Shown piece by piece: positions 30,124 through 39,779 of a DNA stretch of 64,000 nt. The stretch is from Emiliania huxleyi CCMP1516 (lineage: Eukaryota; Haptophyta; Isochrysidales; Noelaerhabdaceae). The notes beneath the pieces are model-generated. The model ran no database searches. It was not told the origin of the DNA and saw only the letters and a list, made by a program, of their open reading frames with translations. The stretch lies in the NCBI RefSeq assembly GCF_000372725.1, contig NW_005202428.1, positions 2,536,873 through 2,600,872 of the forward strand, read 5' to 3'. The position numbers and the translations under genes were made by a program. Numbering within the stretch: position 1 is the stretch's first letter; every line of letters starts with the position of its first letter.

Positions 30124-31966
30124 TGAAGGTCTGCAACATGAGGAGTGCTACTTCGTTACGGTCCGCGGCCCAACCGGTGGAGGACATCAACTTCAGGCGC
30201 GGTGAGAGCTATCCATCCATCCAGGAGGCAACAACCTCGACGACCGAGGCTGCCTCAGTCACGTCATCCACCCAGGAGGCAACAGACGAGCTGTACGTGA
30301 GTGAGGCGGGACAGGAGGCGGACGACGGCGCCGGCTGCGCCGCCTCTCTTGACCCCGACATCCTCTGCTCCATCTGCCTCGACTTCCTGTTCGAGCCTCT
30401 CACGCTGAAGTGCCGCCACAGCTTCTGCCGCCTCTGCCTACTCCAGGCCTCGCGGCTCGCGCCCGATGGCGGCGCCTGTCCGCAGTGCCGCGCGGAAATT
30501 AGCTTCGACCCAAAGACACACGCCCTCGACCAAGGGCTTGCCGCAAAGATCGAGGAGGCAGTACCTCCGGATGAGCTGGAGGCGCGGCGAGCCCACACCA
30601 CCGCCACGCTGGAGAAGATGGCGGCGGCGAACAGCGGGCCCTATCCACTCTTTGTCATGCGAGGATCCGAACGTGGCACGGCTGCGACATTCGGAGCCAG
30701 ACCTTGGGCAACCGCCGCCCTCTCAGCCTCTCCTGCCTTCGAGTAGGCTTTGCACCGGGGGCAACAGTCTCGCTCCACTTTTTCGAGCCGCGCTACCGGC
30801 TTCTGGCGCGGCGCGCCTGGGAGGGAGACCGCAGGCTTCCGCCTAGATGCCGTAGTCGACCTGGCAGTCGCACTCACGCGGTGCTCTGAATGCGCTGCAC
30901 GATGCCGCGTCCACGCCCCCAGCCGTTTTCATGCGCCAGGTTTCTGTGGGCGCAGTCCGAGCCGACCGCGCCGGGCGAGGCCGGGCTCCAGCCGCAGGCG
31001 GCGCTGCTGGTGGTGCTGGAAAGCGCACGCTTCCGCGCCGGAGGGGAGGCGGCTTGGTGCCGTGTGGGGAGGCTCCGGAGGGGGGGTGCACAGCACGAGC
31101 TTCCTCCGGCGCCGTAGGCGGACGTGAGGGGGCGCGGCGAGGCGCTGGTGCGGCTGGGCCGCTCCTACGTCGAGGCCGGGTCGGGCGGGCTTTGGCTCGC
31201 GACGGTCGACGAGTCCGCCCGCCCCTCCTCCGCGCTGCCGCGAGCCTCCCCCCCTCCCGGCTCTGCCGACCCCTCTATGCTGGAGGGCACCGCCCAGCGG
31301 CTGAGGGACGCGATCGCTCGCGGCGCGCCGGCGTACAATCGCGGGCAAGCGAGGCGGTGCGCCGACATCTACTTACGTGCGGCGCGGGAGGAGCTGCGCG
31401 TGAGCGGCGCAGCGAGCTGTGTGCTCTTGACAGCTCTCTCGAGCACCTCTCTCTGTGGTGAGGCTTGCTCACCTCGCCCTTTTAGGCGCGCGGCTGGTTC
31501 GCGACTCGCTGCAGGTCTCGCGGCGAGAGGGGGGAGGGGAGGGGAAGGGGAGGGGAAGGGAGGGGGGGGGGGAGGGGGAGGGGGAGGGGAGGGGAGGGGC
31601 GTCTCTCACGTCGCGAGAGACTTGGTAGGAGGCGGTGGCAAGCGCCGAGTCGCTGCTGCGCGAGGACTCCCCTGCTCCCCTGCCCCGAAGTATTCAAACT
31701 CGACCCATTGTGTGGGCAGCTCATGTCTCGCCCCGCCGCAGGCGGAGGAGGCGGACGGTGGACATGCGAGGGAGCGAAAGGAGAAGGCGGCGGCGTGGGC
31801 TTTGCGCCATGCCTTTGACCATGTGTTCGCTCCGCTCTCCCTCAAGGCCGTCCCTCACGGCCGCCGCCCGACAACTCCTACCGCGGCATTGCCCCCTCCT
31901 CAGGTGCTCACGTGGATCGCGTACGACAGCATGCCCAGCGGTTGCACGGGGTGCAGCGTCTGCTGA
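30124..31966 (+). CDS. RING finger plus LON-N domain protein, putative E3 ligase (LONRF-like)
   Basis: ATG 30124 opens a Ser/Thr-rich N-terminus, then a C3HC4 RING (CSICLDFLFEPLTLKCRHSF..CRLCLLQ...CPQC, about residues 80-125). After an intron (30664-30746) the frame PLFVMR|GFAPGATVSLHFFEPRYRLL is a LON substrate-binding N-domain, as in LONRF proteins. Further exons begin at 30940, 31118, 31486, 31629 and about 31741. The C-terminal part (DAIARGAPAYNRGQARRCAD, then ERKEKAAAWALRHAFD) is a helical segment I cannot name. Introns: 30664-30746 fits only as GA-AG; 30835-30939, 31049-31117 and 31398-31485 are GC-AG; 31515-31628 is GT-AG with a long G-rich tract. The 3' end is less certain. Confidence 0.72.
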
Positions 31967-32583
31967 GGGGTTCGATGCGTCAAGGTAATGGAAGAGAGAG
32001 CGCGCGGGGCGGCGAGTCGCCGCGCAGCGATCGGTCGCCGAACACACTGACTCGCTCCTTCCACGCGGACAGTGATCGTTTCCGTGCGGGCGCAATATAC
32101 ACAATCATTCCATTTTTAACCTCTCTCTGGCCGCTCTGCGTCGAGATATAGTGTTGACTCTCCTTAGAGAGCGGATGCGTCGAGAGACGAGACGAGCGTC
32201 GGTGTGGCGTGTGTGTGTACGAGATTCTTCTGTAGGCCATTATTACGTTGGCTCAGCCACAACACCACGCACGCACATGACACACGGCACAGACACGAGA
32301 CTTTGACACCAGAGACACCGCGGACACCGAAGACCGATCAGGATCACCGACACCTCGTCGCATGTATCATGGGGCGTGGGCGGCACAGCCGATAGCGAGA
32401 AACCCGGCGCCGGCCATGTCTGGCGTTGTGGCGTTGCTTCAGACACCACGACGAGCCGCCCCGTCCTGATGACAAGCGGACACCCTTATGACCTCGCGTT
32501 GTCGGCCAGCACGGGTGCCGCGCCACGCTGCCCCCAGCCTCGTCACCGACCCTCGCCGTGAAGTCGCCCCTGCGCGGCGTGGC
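31967..32583. other. Intergenic between convergent genes
   Basis: No gene seen in about 600 bp. A CACACACGGCACAGACACGA-type low-complexity stretch lies at 32270-32330. Confidence 0.5.
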
Positions 32584-33539
32584 CTAGGGGCTCGGATCAG
32601 CGGGCGAGGACGAGTAGGCCGTCCGCTCGCGCGCGGCGGCCGGCCGGCCCTCGATGCGCGCGAGCACGTCGTCGAGCGAGTCGCGCAGCGCGAGGCTGGC
32701 GCCCGCCTCCCTCATCTCGCGGAGCACCTGCTCGTTGAGCCCGCCCGGGGTCTGCTCCTCGACGAGCGAGGCAAAGGTGTCCGGGCCCGGCGTGGCGGAG
32801 TCGTACGAGACGGTGTGGTAGACGGCGCCCACCCACCTCGCTGCTGCGCCCGCGTCCACGCCCTGCTCCTGCAGCCAGCTCTGTGCGGCGAGCTGCTGCG
32901 CGTAGAGCTGGCCCATCAGGCAGGTGATGCCAATCATCTTTCGCATCTCCTCCTCGCTGTCCACCTCGACGACGGTGCCGAGCTTGGAGAACAGCGCCGC
33001 CACCGGCGCGTGCCGCGGCGTCATGACGCATGCGCCCCGCTGCTTTGCGACGGGCGGCAGCGGGATGGCTCGCACGACCGACGCGGGCGGCACGGGCGCA
33101 CAGCATGCCCGCACCTGGACACAGGGGAACGGGCGCGCGCGATGGTGCGTCGGGAGGCGGGAGACTCGGCCTCCCTGGCGCAGGGGAGGGAGCGAGGGAC
33201 AGCGAGGAGGCGGCGGTCGCGTCGCCGCGCCTCGGCTAGCGGCATTGTGGAGAGGAGCGAGACGACCGTGTGCCTCTCGCTGAAGCGGAGGGCGCGCAGG
33301 ACCTCCTCGCCAAGCCGCGGGAGCACGCCGACAAATACCACGTCGGACGCGTCCACCACCGCCTGGTTGTCCTTGGCCACCGTCACGAGCGGCCCAAACT
33401 CGGCGCTGAGCTCTGCGGCGCGGGCGGCGCCGCGCGGCGAGAGGACGAGCGACTTTGGTGGCGCGGGCAGCGTGGCGATGCCGCGAACGATGGCCGCGTT
33501 CATCGTGCCGACGCCAACGAAGCCGAAGGAATACTCCAT
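32584..33539 (-). CDS. proC: Pyrroline-5-carboxylate reductase
   Basis: Exons 33539-33231 and 33114-32584 join to 279 codons, the usual length. The N-terminal Rossmann motif FVGVGTMNAAIVRGI, the VVFVGVLP strand, VVSLLSTMP, the intron junction into VRACCAPVPPASVVRAIPLPP, and the C-terminal helices (GAVYHTVSY, EEQTPGGLNEQVLREM) match the family. It reduces pyrroline-5-carboxylate to proline with NAD(P)H. The intron (33115-33230) is GC-AG. Confidence 0.93.
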
Positions 33540-33604
33540 GGGGCGCGGCCTGCTGCCTAATGCGGCGGGATTGCAGAAGAATTCATACGACCGTCATCAC
33601 TCGT

Positions 33605-33790
33605 TCCCTTGGGTTACCTGTCCCCCTGATCGTCCTTCCAAAATCCTGCTCGTGCAGGTGGGGACCCTGTCCTCCTCCCCCATCCCTCGTTTGGGTTGTC
33701 TGTTTTGTTTTTTTCTTTTTTTCTTTCTTTCTTTTCCTTGTCGTGCCAGTGTGCTGTGAGAGAGGCTTGTATCTTAAGAATTCTTTTCCC
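33605..33790 (+). repeat. Dispersed repeat R2, copy 1
   Basis: CCTGATCGTCCTTCCAAAAT and the following 130 bp (through a T/C-rich tail GTCTGTTTTG...TTTCTTTCTTTC) match the reverse complement of about 42085-42245. A second T/C-rich tail follows at 33795-33840. Confidence 0.85.
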
Positions 33791-33891
33791 TTGCGCCTTG
33801 GGTTGTCTATTTTCTTTCTTTCTTTTTCTCGTTCCCTTCGCGAATGGGTTTATCTTTGCGGGAGACATAAGAGCCCCCGCCGCTGATATCG

Positions 33892-35086
33892 CTATCGCAT
33901 CCACTCAATTTGGGGCACCGCTGCATCGAGCGCGCTCCTCAACGCAGGGCTCGAGCTGTGGGCGAGGCAGCCCGCCGCGGCGATGCGGCGATAGAGCGCC
34001 TCGTCACGGACGTAGAAGCGTCTAAGCGCCTGACAAGAAGGGAAAGGGAGGGGCAGGCTGTGGCTGACCCAGAGGTCTACAGGGAGACGAAGTGGCTGGA
34101 TTGAGCGCCTCCCACGGCAGGCTGGCGCGGAATCGCTTCATGCGCGACCATGAGTGGTGCACGTTCATGTGCATCGACGGGATCATCCGCGGGTCGCCGT
34201 GGAGCGCGCCAAGAGCAGCCGTCGTGTGGTTATGCAGCTCGGTGGCGCAGACAAGCCAGTGCTCCTCCAGCCAGATGTCGCCAAGCCAGCCCGACTGCAG
34301 GTCGGGCTGTGAAAAGTAGTCGAGCTGCCTCTCAGCGTTGCTAAGGTTGGCGCTGACTCCAAACCAAGAGGCCCGCCTACAGGAACGCACGCACGGGGGT
34401 AGGCGCGTTTGTCAGAACATCTCCAGCGACGGCGGGCGCGCGCGCACAAGAGGTCGGAGACCGTTGTCCTACTCTCCAGCCCGCGAATGTGAATCGTGTG
34501 ACTGTCACTGTGGGCCCCGCCTTAAGGTAGGCGCCCTGGCCGGCAGCGGGCGGATCGGTGCCCAGCAGGGCCGAGGCACCACTGTTGCATCGCTGAATAG
34601 AACCATGCCTGAGGTTCGCGCACGCTCGCCATGTAGACCCGGGGGACAGTAGACGCCCGAAGCAGGCGCTTCATGTTGAAAAAGGGACGCTCCACCACCG
34701 CCACGTCGATTCGCCTGATGAGAGTGCCACCCAGCTTTCTTGGCAGAGTTGTGCCCGCCGAACCACAGGCCTGCCGCACCTGAGGCAGGCAACGCTGCGC
34801 GGGCATGCACAGATGGGCAGACCGCCGGTCCCTGAAACAAATGGATGGGGGAATCACCCACGTGTGTGTCTCGGAGTCGGATATGGTCATGGTTCAGGAA
34901 GGTGCCAATGTTGCATGCAGCCACGTTGGAGCGCCAAAGCCCGTGTCCAATGCTCGAGCCACCTGTGAGGGCGTTCCCTGTTTTTACCGTGCGTGGGCCG
35001 GTGCGGATGTGCTGCGGGCCGGCGGGATGGGCGTCGCCAGTCTTGGGAATGTGGACAACGGCAATACGCCATTCGGACACCGACAA
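33892..35086 (-). CDS. Sulfotransferase-like protein (HIPKTG type), exon structure partly resolved
   Basis: The start reads IAVVHIPKTG, the PAPS-binding opening of HIPKTGG-type sulfotransferases; downstream minus-strand segments read AVVERPFFNMKRLL and VYMASVREPQAWFYSAMQQW (the usual xxLRdPxxRfxS block) and LRRFYVRDEALYRRI close to the stop at 33892 (the usual C-terminal DxxLY block). The last intron (34030-34108, GC-AG) is fixed by frame. Exon borders between 34390 and 35050 are uncertain; the pieces lie in different frames, as expected from introns, but decay cannot be excluded. Such enzymes transfer sulfate from PAPS to sugars or lipids, usually in the Golgi. Confidence 0.6.
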
Positions 35087-35639
35087 CGGCGTCGCCTAAT
35101 CCAACGGGCCAAACGGTGGCGGTGTGTGTGCGCCCGATCTGTCTGATCGATGATGAGGCGAAGCCTTTCCAAAGCAGCCGCCGCATGACTGATTGGCAAA
35201 CGAGTCTGACCTCGGGCTTTGGCTGTGCTTGCCCATCCCCGTAGAGGGTCCTCTCACCTGATGGGGTGTGGGGTGTGGGGGCGCTTGAGCCCGCAACGAT
35301 TGCGCAGTTGTTTGCGCTCTGAAAAGTGGTCGAAAGTGGGGAACCAAACTTTCCTTTCTGTTTTAGGTAGATACGTACTTTTTTCTTTAGGTATGTTGTT
35401 GGCAAACCAAGACACAGAGCTCACACAGGATCACAGCGGGAGGTAGGTAGGTAGAAAGGTGAAGAACAGCCAGGCTCGGACTGGACACCAACGCGGTATG
35501 GGTGGACGCTGGACAGATGAGCGGGAGGAAAGCGGCGAGTCGCAATTCCAGGGGTCGTTGTGGCGGGCCACCCTGTGTCCAGAAAGGCATGCATGGATTT
35601 CTGTGGGGCCTGCTTTTCTTTTTGGTGTTTGTTAGTGAC

Positions 35640-35850
35640 CAGTGCGCGCCCTCCCGTGCCCAGAAAGAAAGAAAACAGACGATAGGGATGGGAGGACGGC
35701 ACGCCGCCACCACACAGGGATTTTAAGGAGAGGGGTGTGATGCGCTAGCCGTCGCCCACCCTTGGGGGCGTCCGCCTCTTCCTATCTCTCTTGCAGTCTC
35801 TCGCCGATTCTCGCTGCAACCTTCATGCCACCTCGCGGTCGTCCCACTCT
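35640..35850 (+). repeat. Dispersed repeat R3, undisturbed copy
   Basis: Begins with the core shared with 12092-12150 and 18836-18870 (CCAGTGCGCGCC...CCCGTGCCCAG), then AAAGAAAGAAAACAGACG, GGGATGGGAGGACGGCACG, CCACCACACAGGGATTTTAA and on to GCTGCAACCTTCATGCC. A second copy at 51325-52010 is split by an inserted element; a partial reverse copy lies at 63510-63573. Confidence 0.85.
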
Positions 35851-36054
35851 CTTCGTTCTCTCTCTTGTCGCTTCTTCCTCTGTCGCGTCGCTCTCCTCTG
35901 CCTCGTTCTGCGACGCCGCCGCCGCCTGCCTCGCCCTGCTCTCGCTTCTTCTCTCGCCTTTCGTCGCAGCTCTGCCCTCCTCGCGGCATATTTTGGCCCC
36001 TCGAGTTTATCGAGCTCTCCTCGAGCAAGGACGACTCTTCTGACGCCCACTCCG

Positions 36055-36110
36055 ATCATTTGCCGCCAAGTCATATCATTGCTCAGGTCCACTCTCTCTT
36101 CGAACACTTG
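36055..36110 (+). repeat. R5 segment, empty-site relative of the 1237-bp element
   Basis: GATCATTTGCCGCCAAGTCA followed by TATCATTGCTCAGGTCCACT matches, as one uninterrupted stretch, the left flank (49764-49794) and the right flank (51032-51085) of the element at 49795-51031. Confidence 0.85.
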
Positions 36111-36887
36111 TTTGTACTTCCACAGATGATGCTACCCAACGAGATCAGCGTCTTCAAAGGGTGGCTGTCCTCTTCGCTGAGCGCACAGCCACGGTGCCGG
36201 CCTTGCCATACGGTCTGCTTGCGAGCGTGTTCTGCACGTTCCTGGCAGTCGCCGTCGCAGCGCCAATAGGCACCGCTCGCCAACAGGTTAGCCATACCGA
36301 GGCGGGTCCGTACGTGAACGCCGCAGGGTCTCAACCCCTGGGCCAGTTGTTGGTGGAACCACCTCAAGGCCGGCGCGCGTGCGCGGGCGATGGACTCCGC
36401 CAACAGCTCAAGGGCTTGCTCCCTCCTCACCACCGCGCGCGCGCTGCTGCAGGAGCGCCGTGTGACGCACTGCGGCATGCCGCACTGCGACATGCCGCAG
36501 CTGCACCGTTTCCCTCCGGACACCATCGTGAACTCGGTGGCCTGCGAGGACGCGGTCAGCACCGCGCCGGATCTCTCCTGAGAGCCGGCGCGGATCGCGG
36601 ATGCAGCTTTAAGGCTCTGCCGGCGGATCTGTGGCCTGGCGTATGCCAGGCTGCGGGTCCAAAGTGTCCCGGCGCGGCGCGCGCCACCGCCCCTGGCTGG
36701 CGCGGGGCAGGATGTCAGTACGTGAGTACGGTGTCCCTGTCCCTGTGCTCCACCTTGGCTTGAGTAAGGCTTCGGGCCTGGCCTAATCGCTCGCGCTGAA
36801 GAGCCCCGCAAGAGCCCGGTCCAGACCTAGCTGGCACTTCGGACTCCGTGCCGTCGCTCCTTCTGCTTGTCGCTCGGTCAGACCATC

Positions 36888-37616
36888 ATGAAGACTGGCG
36901 AAGCGGAGTCAGACCTAGCTGGCACTTCGGACTCCGTGCCGCTAGGTCTGCCCGTGGTTTCGGCCTCTGGGGTGGCAATGGGACGGCGCGTGTCTGAGGA
37001 GACCAACCGACGCGTCACCGTGATAGTCGAAGAGGCTCGCGCAAGAGGCGGCGACAATCAGCCGAGCATCCCTGCTCGGCTGGCGAGCGCCACCTCGCGC
37101 AAGCTCACCCTCACGGCCACGCGAGTCTTTGGGAGGAAGGGCTGCGCCGTGCCGTCGCATCCCGTCGCGGCCTCGGCGGCGCTGCTTTCTCTAGCCGTCG
37201 GCACTGCCGCCTCCACTGCTGCCTCCGCCGCTGCCCTCGTGCTCGGAATCATCGAGGTCTCGCCGGAGGACTGGTGGTTTCAATGGGTCGGTCTCGAGAA
37301 CGACGCAGAGGGCGGCGAGGCGGCCGTCGTCGGCGCCTTTCTCCTCTTGATCGAAGGCCTGCTCTCGCTCGTGCTGCTGCTGCTCAAGTTGGCGCTGCTC
37401 TTCTCGGCGTCTCTCGTGCCTGCAGTCGTCGTGCAGACGCTGGCGTTTAGGCGGCTCGCATGGTGGCCTCATGCCTTGGCCGTCCTCGGCAGCGTGTGCA
37501 TCGCAGCGTTCGCGGTGGGCGCGGTTCGGGTGGCCGTGCGAGGGCAGGCCGAGGCGCCGCCCTCGCCCCCGCCGTGGTATGGCTCTGACTTCAGCTATGA
37601 CAATGACGATGATTAA
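36888..37616 (+). CDS. Predicted multi-pass membrane protein, unknown
   Basis: Open frame of 242 codons. A polar N-terminus is followed by about four hydrophobic stretches (AASAALLSLAVGTAASTAAS; AVVGAFLLLIEGLLSLVLLL; LLFSASLVPAVVVQTL; LAVLGSVCIAAFAVGAV) and an acidic tail ending YDNDDD. No family is recognised. The start is chosen as the Met after the duplicated 31-bp segment region; the frame is open to 36867. Confidence 0.55.
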   Translation: MKTGEAESDLAGTSDSVPLGLPVVSASGVAMGRRVSEETNRRVTVIVEEARARGGDNQPSIPARLASATSRKLTLTATRVFGRKGCAVPSHPVAASAALLSLAVGTAASTAASAAALVLGIIEVSPEDWWFQWVGLENDAEGGEAAVVGAFLLLIEGLLSLVLLLLKLALLFSASLVPAVVVQTLAFRRLAWWPHALAVLGSVCIAAFAVGAVRVAVRGQAEAPPSPPPWYGSDFSYDNDDD

Positions 37617-37854
37617 CGTCGCGCGGATTGGGTTTGATGTGGCCTGGCCCGGTGCTGCGGGGTCACTTGGGCCAGGTACCAATTTTGTCGAATTTATTTC
37701 AAAATCTGCAGGCGCGGAGCGCCTGCGAAAATTTTGAAGAAATTTGCAGTCGGGCCTGATTTTCATCAGTCAGTCAGTCAGTGTTACACACGTCCTAGCA
37801 TGGACGACGGGGCACACGATCTTTCAAATTTGCGGTGTGGAGTTGGGGGGTGGG

Positions 37855-38070
37855 TTTAGGTTAGGGTTATTAGGGTTAGAGGGTTAGGGTTAGGGTTAGG
37901 GTTAGGGTTAGGGTCAGGGTAGTCTGGTTGTGTCTGTATATGCCAGCGTTGCAGGGTTCTGCGCTGGTATCTGGCCCCACAGCGCCGACGACTAAGACTC
38001 AGCCCCACACGCTCTGACCTAGGGTTAGGGTTAGGGTTAGGGTTAGGGTTAGGGTTAGGGTTAGGGTTAG
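37855..38070 (+). repeat. Interstitial TTAGGG arrays with a repeated spacer
   Basis: TTAGGG runs at 37855-37914 and 38030-38070. Each is followed by a related 100-bp spacer (GCCAGCGTTGCAG, TTCTGCGCTGG, TCTGGCCCCA, AAGACTCAGC), at 37921-38028 and 38071-38165. The compound unit of telomeric repeat plus spacer therefore occurs twice. Confidence 0.92.
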
Positions 38071-38170
38071 TCTCCTTGTGTTTGTATGCCAGCGTTGCAG
38101 AGTTCTGCGCTGGGATCTGGCCCCAGCGCCGACGAGTAAGACTCAGCACCGCACGCTGACCCCACCAAAT

Positions 38171-38690
38171 GCCGCCTCAGGGCGCCAGGCCGCCAGCCAC
38201 CTCCTTACACGCGGCCGGCGCCCTCTCGCGGCAAAAGGGTCGAGCGAGCGGGCAGAGTCGCGATGTCTGCGCACCCGCGTGCCGATGGGCGGCACACGCA
38301 ACCGAGAGAGGCCCTGTCACGCCGCCAGTAGCGTTCTCCGCACTCCCCACGCCACCAATTGCCGCCTCAGGGCGCCAGCCACCTCCTTACACGATTACAC
38401 GCGGCCGGCGCCCTCTCGCGGCAAAAGGGTCGAGCGAGCGGGCAGAGTCGCGCGATGTCTGCGCACCCGCGTGCCGATGGGCGGCACACGCAACCGAGAG
38501 AGGCCCTGTCACGCCGCCAGTAGCGTTCCGCACTCCCCACGCCACCAATTGCCGCCTCAGGGCGCCAGCCACCTCTTACACGCGGCCGGCGCCCTCTCGC
38601 GGCAAAAGGGTCGAGCGAGCGGGCAGAGTCGCGATGTCCCTGCGCACCTGGGTGTTCGCCGCCTATATGCTCTATCCTGTGCCAAGACGG
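38171..38690. repeat. 190-bp tandem repeat, three copies
   Basis: GCCGCCTCAGGGCGCCAG begins at 38171, 38361 and 38551: period 190. The copies are nearly identical (CGGCCGGCGCCCTCTCGCGG, CGAGCGGGCAGAGTCGC and so on); copy 3 ends about 38640-38690. Frames run through it but differ between copies. Confidence 0.9.
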
Positions 38691-39779
38691 ACACATTTTG
38701 ACAATCAAAATCTACCTCAAAATTTGCGGCCGCCCCTCGAAATTTGCTGATCAAAATTTGCGGTGGCCCGGATCGAAACCTGTACTTTGGCCAAGGGGTC
38801 ACTCTATACAATTTGAATAAAAATACAATTTATTTTAGTGTGTGGTGTTGCGTGGTCCGTGGACCTCTCCTCTCCTATGTGACACCCGGCGCGCCATCCC
38901 CCCCTGGATCCACACACGTCACGCACCAGACGGAGCTGTGTGAACAGTGTCCAGTGTTGCTCTATATTAGAATTAGTGTTAACAGTAAAACAACAGAACA
39001 ACAGTGGGGCTCCCCAACAACAGTAGCTAACGTTAGGCCGGCTGAACAACAATAAGGAAGGCCTGGCAGTGACCCACGACGATCTCCAGCGTCCAGTGCG
39101 GGTAATACCCGTAACCCGAAAATATCCGCGGGGAAAACCCAGAGGTATTTTCGGGTTTTAGCTTTTACCCGGGTTTTTTGGGATTTTCTGCTTGCTGACC
39201 GCTGAACAACAGTAACAACAGTAACAAACAGTAACAGCTTGGGCTGGGGTGAACACTTGAACAACGTTAAGGATTTCAGCCAACACTAGCGCTCAACTGT
39301 TAGAGGCCCAAAGTTAATGTTAAACAGCTCTACGGACCAGACACCACACACGCGCGGAGGTACTCCCCACAGTCACACACCCACATTAGACTGGGCGGGA
39401 AAGGCACCACCAAGACCACACATATTACACCATGTCACCACACCCTCAGACTCAGAGGAGAAGAGGTGTCGGCTCTGTGCGACCTCTGTTCTCTCGAGCG
39501 CGCCTCTGTTTCAGCTATATGAGTTGACAGTTGACTTGTGTGTGGTCGGGCACGCTGTGGCCTATCCCTATGGCTATGCCCCAGGCATCGGCGGCTTAGC
39601 CTGTTAAACTTTAACCCCGCGGGCTAGCCCGCGGCCGCGCGCCGCGGGCACGGCGCGTTTGTTCAATGTAAAGATCGAATCGTTGAACGTTGTGCCAGGC
39701 GTGGCCCCGCACGTTCAACGGTGTACGGACAGCCCCAGCGCGGCAGTCCCGGCCACAGGATGCTCCACGCGATCTTGCG

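Larger units (their letters stand above)
35087..36887. other. Intergenic; repeat-rich, no firm gene
   Basis: Contains R3 (35640-35850) and the R5 segment (36050-36115). Positions 36150-36800 have short frames on both strands, none with a family I recognise. A 31-bp direct duplication (GACCTAGCTGGCACTTCGGA...) occurs at about 36825 and 36910, the second copy inside the start of the next ORF. Confidence 0.5.
37617..39779. other. Intergenic; telomere-like and tandem repeats, no gene
   Basis: Holds the interstitial telomeric blocks and the 190-bp tandem repeat listed separately, a CAGT run at 37770-37780, and, at 39095-39180, palindromic CCCGG/AATACCCG-rich sequence similar to 565-620. No convincing ORF. 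Confidence 0.55.

Noticed and set aside
35640-35850. LTR or retroelement end for repeats R2/R3
   Set aside because: No paired long terminal repeats, primer site or polymerase frame nearby; the A/G-rich tail alone is not enough.
36083-36811. 242-codon minus-strand ORF
   Set aside because: Composition is Arg/Ser/Ala-rich with no ordered domain; it overlaps the R5 repeat and a competing plus-strand frame, so neither is supported.
37855-38070. Chromosome end
   Set aside because: Unique and repeated sequence continues on both sides with genes beyond, so the telomeric blocks are internal.
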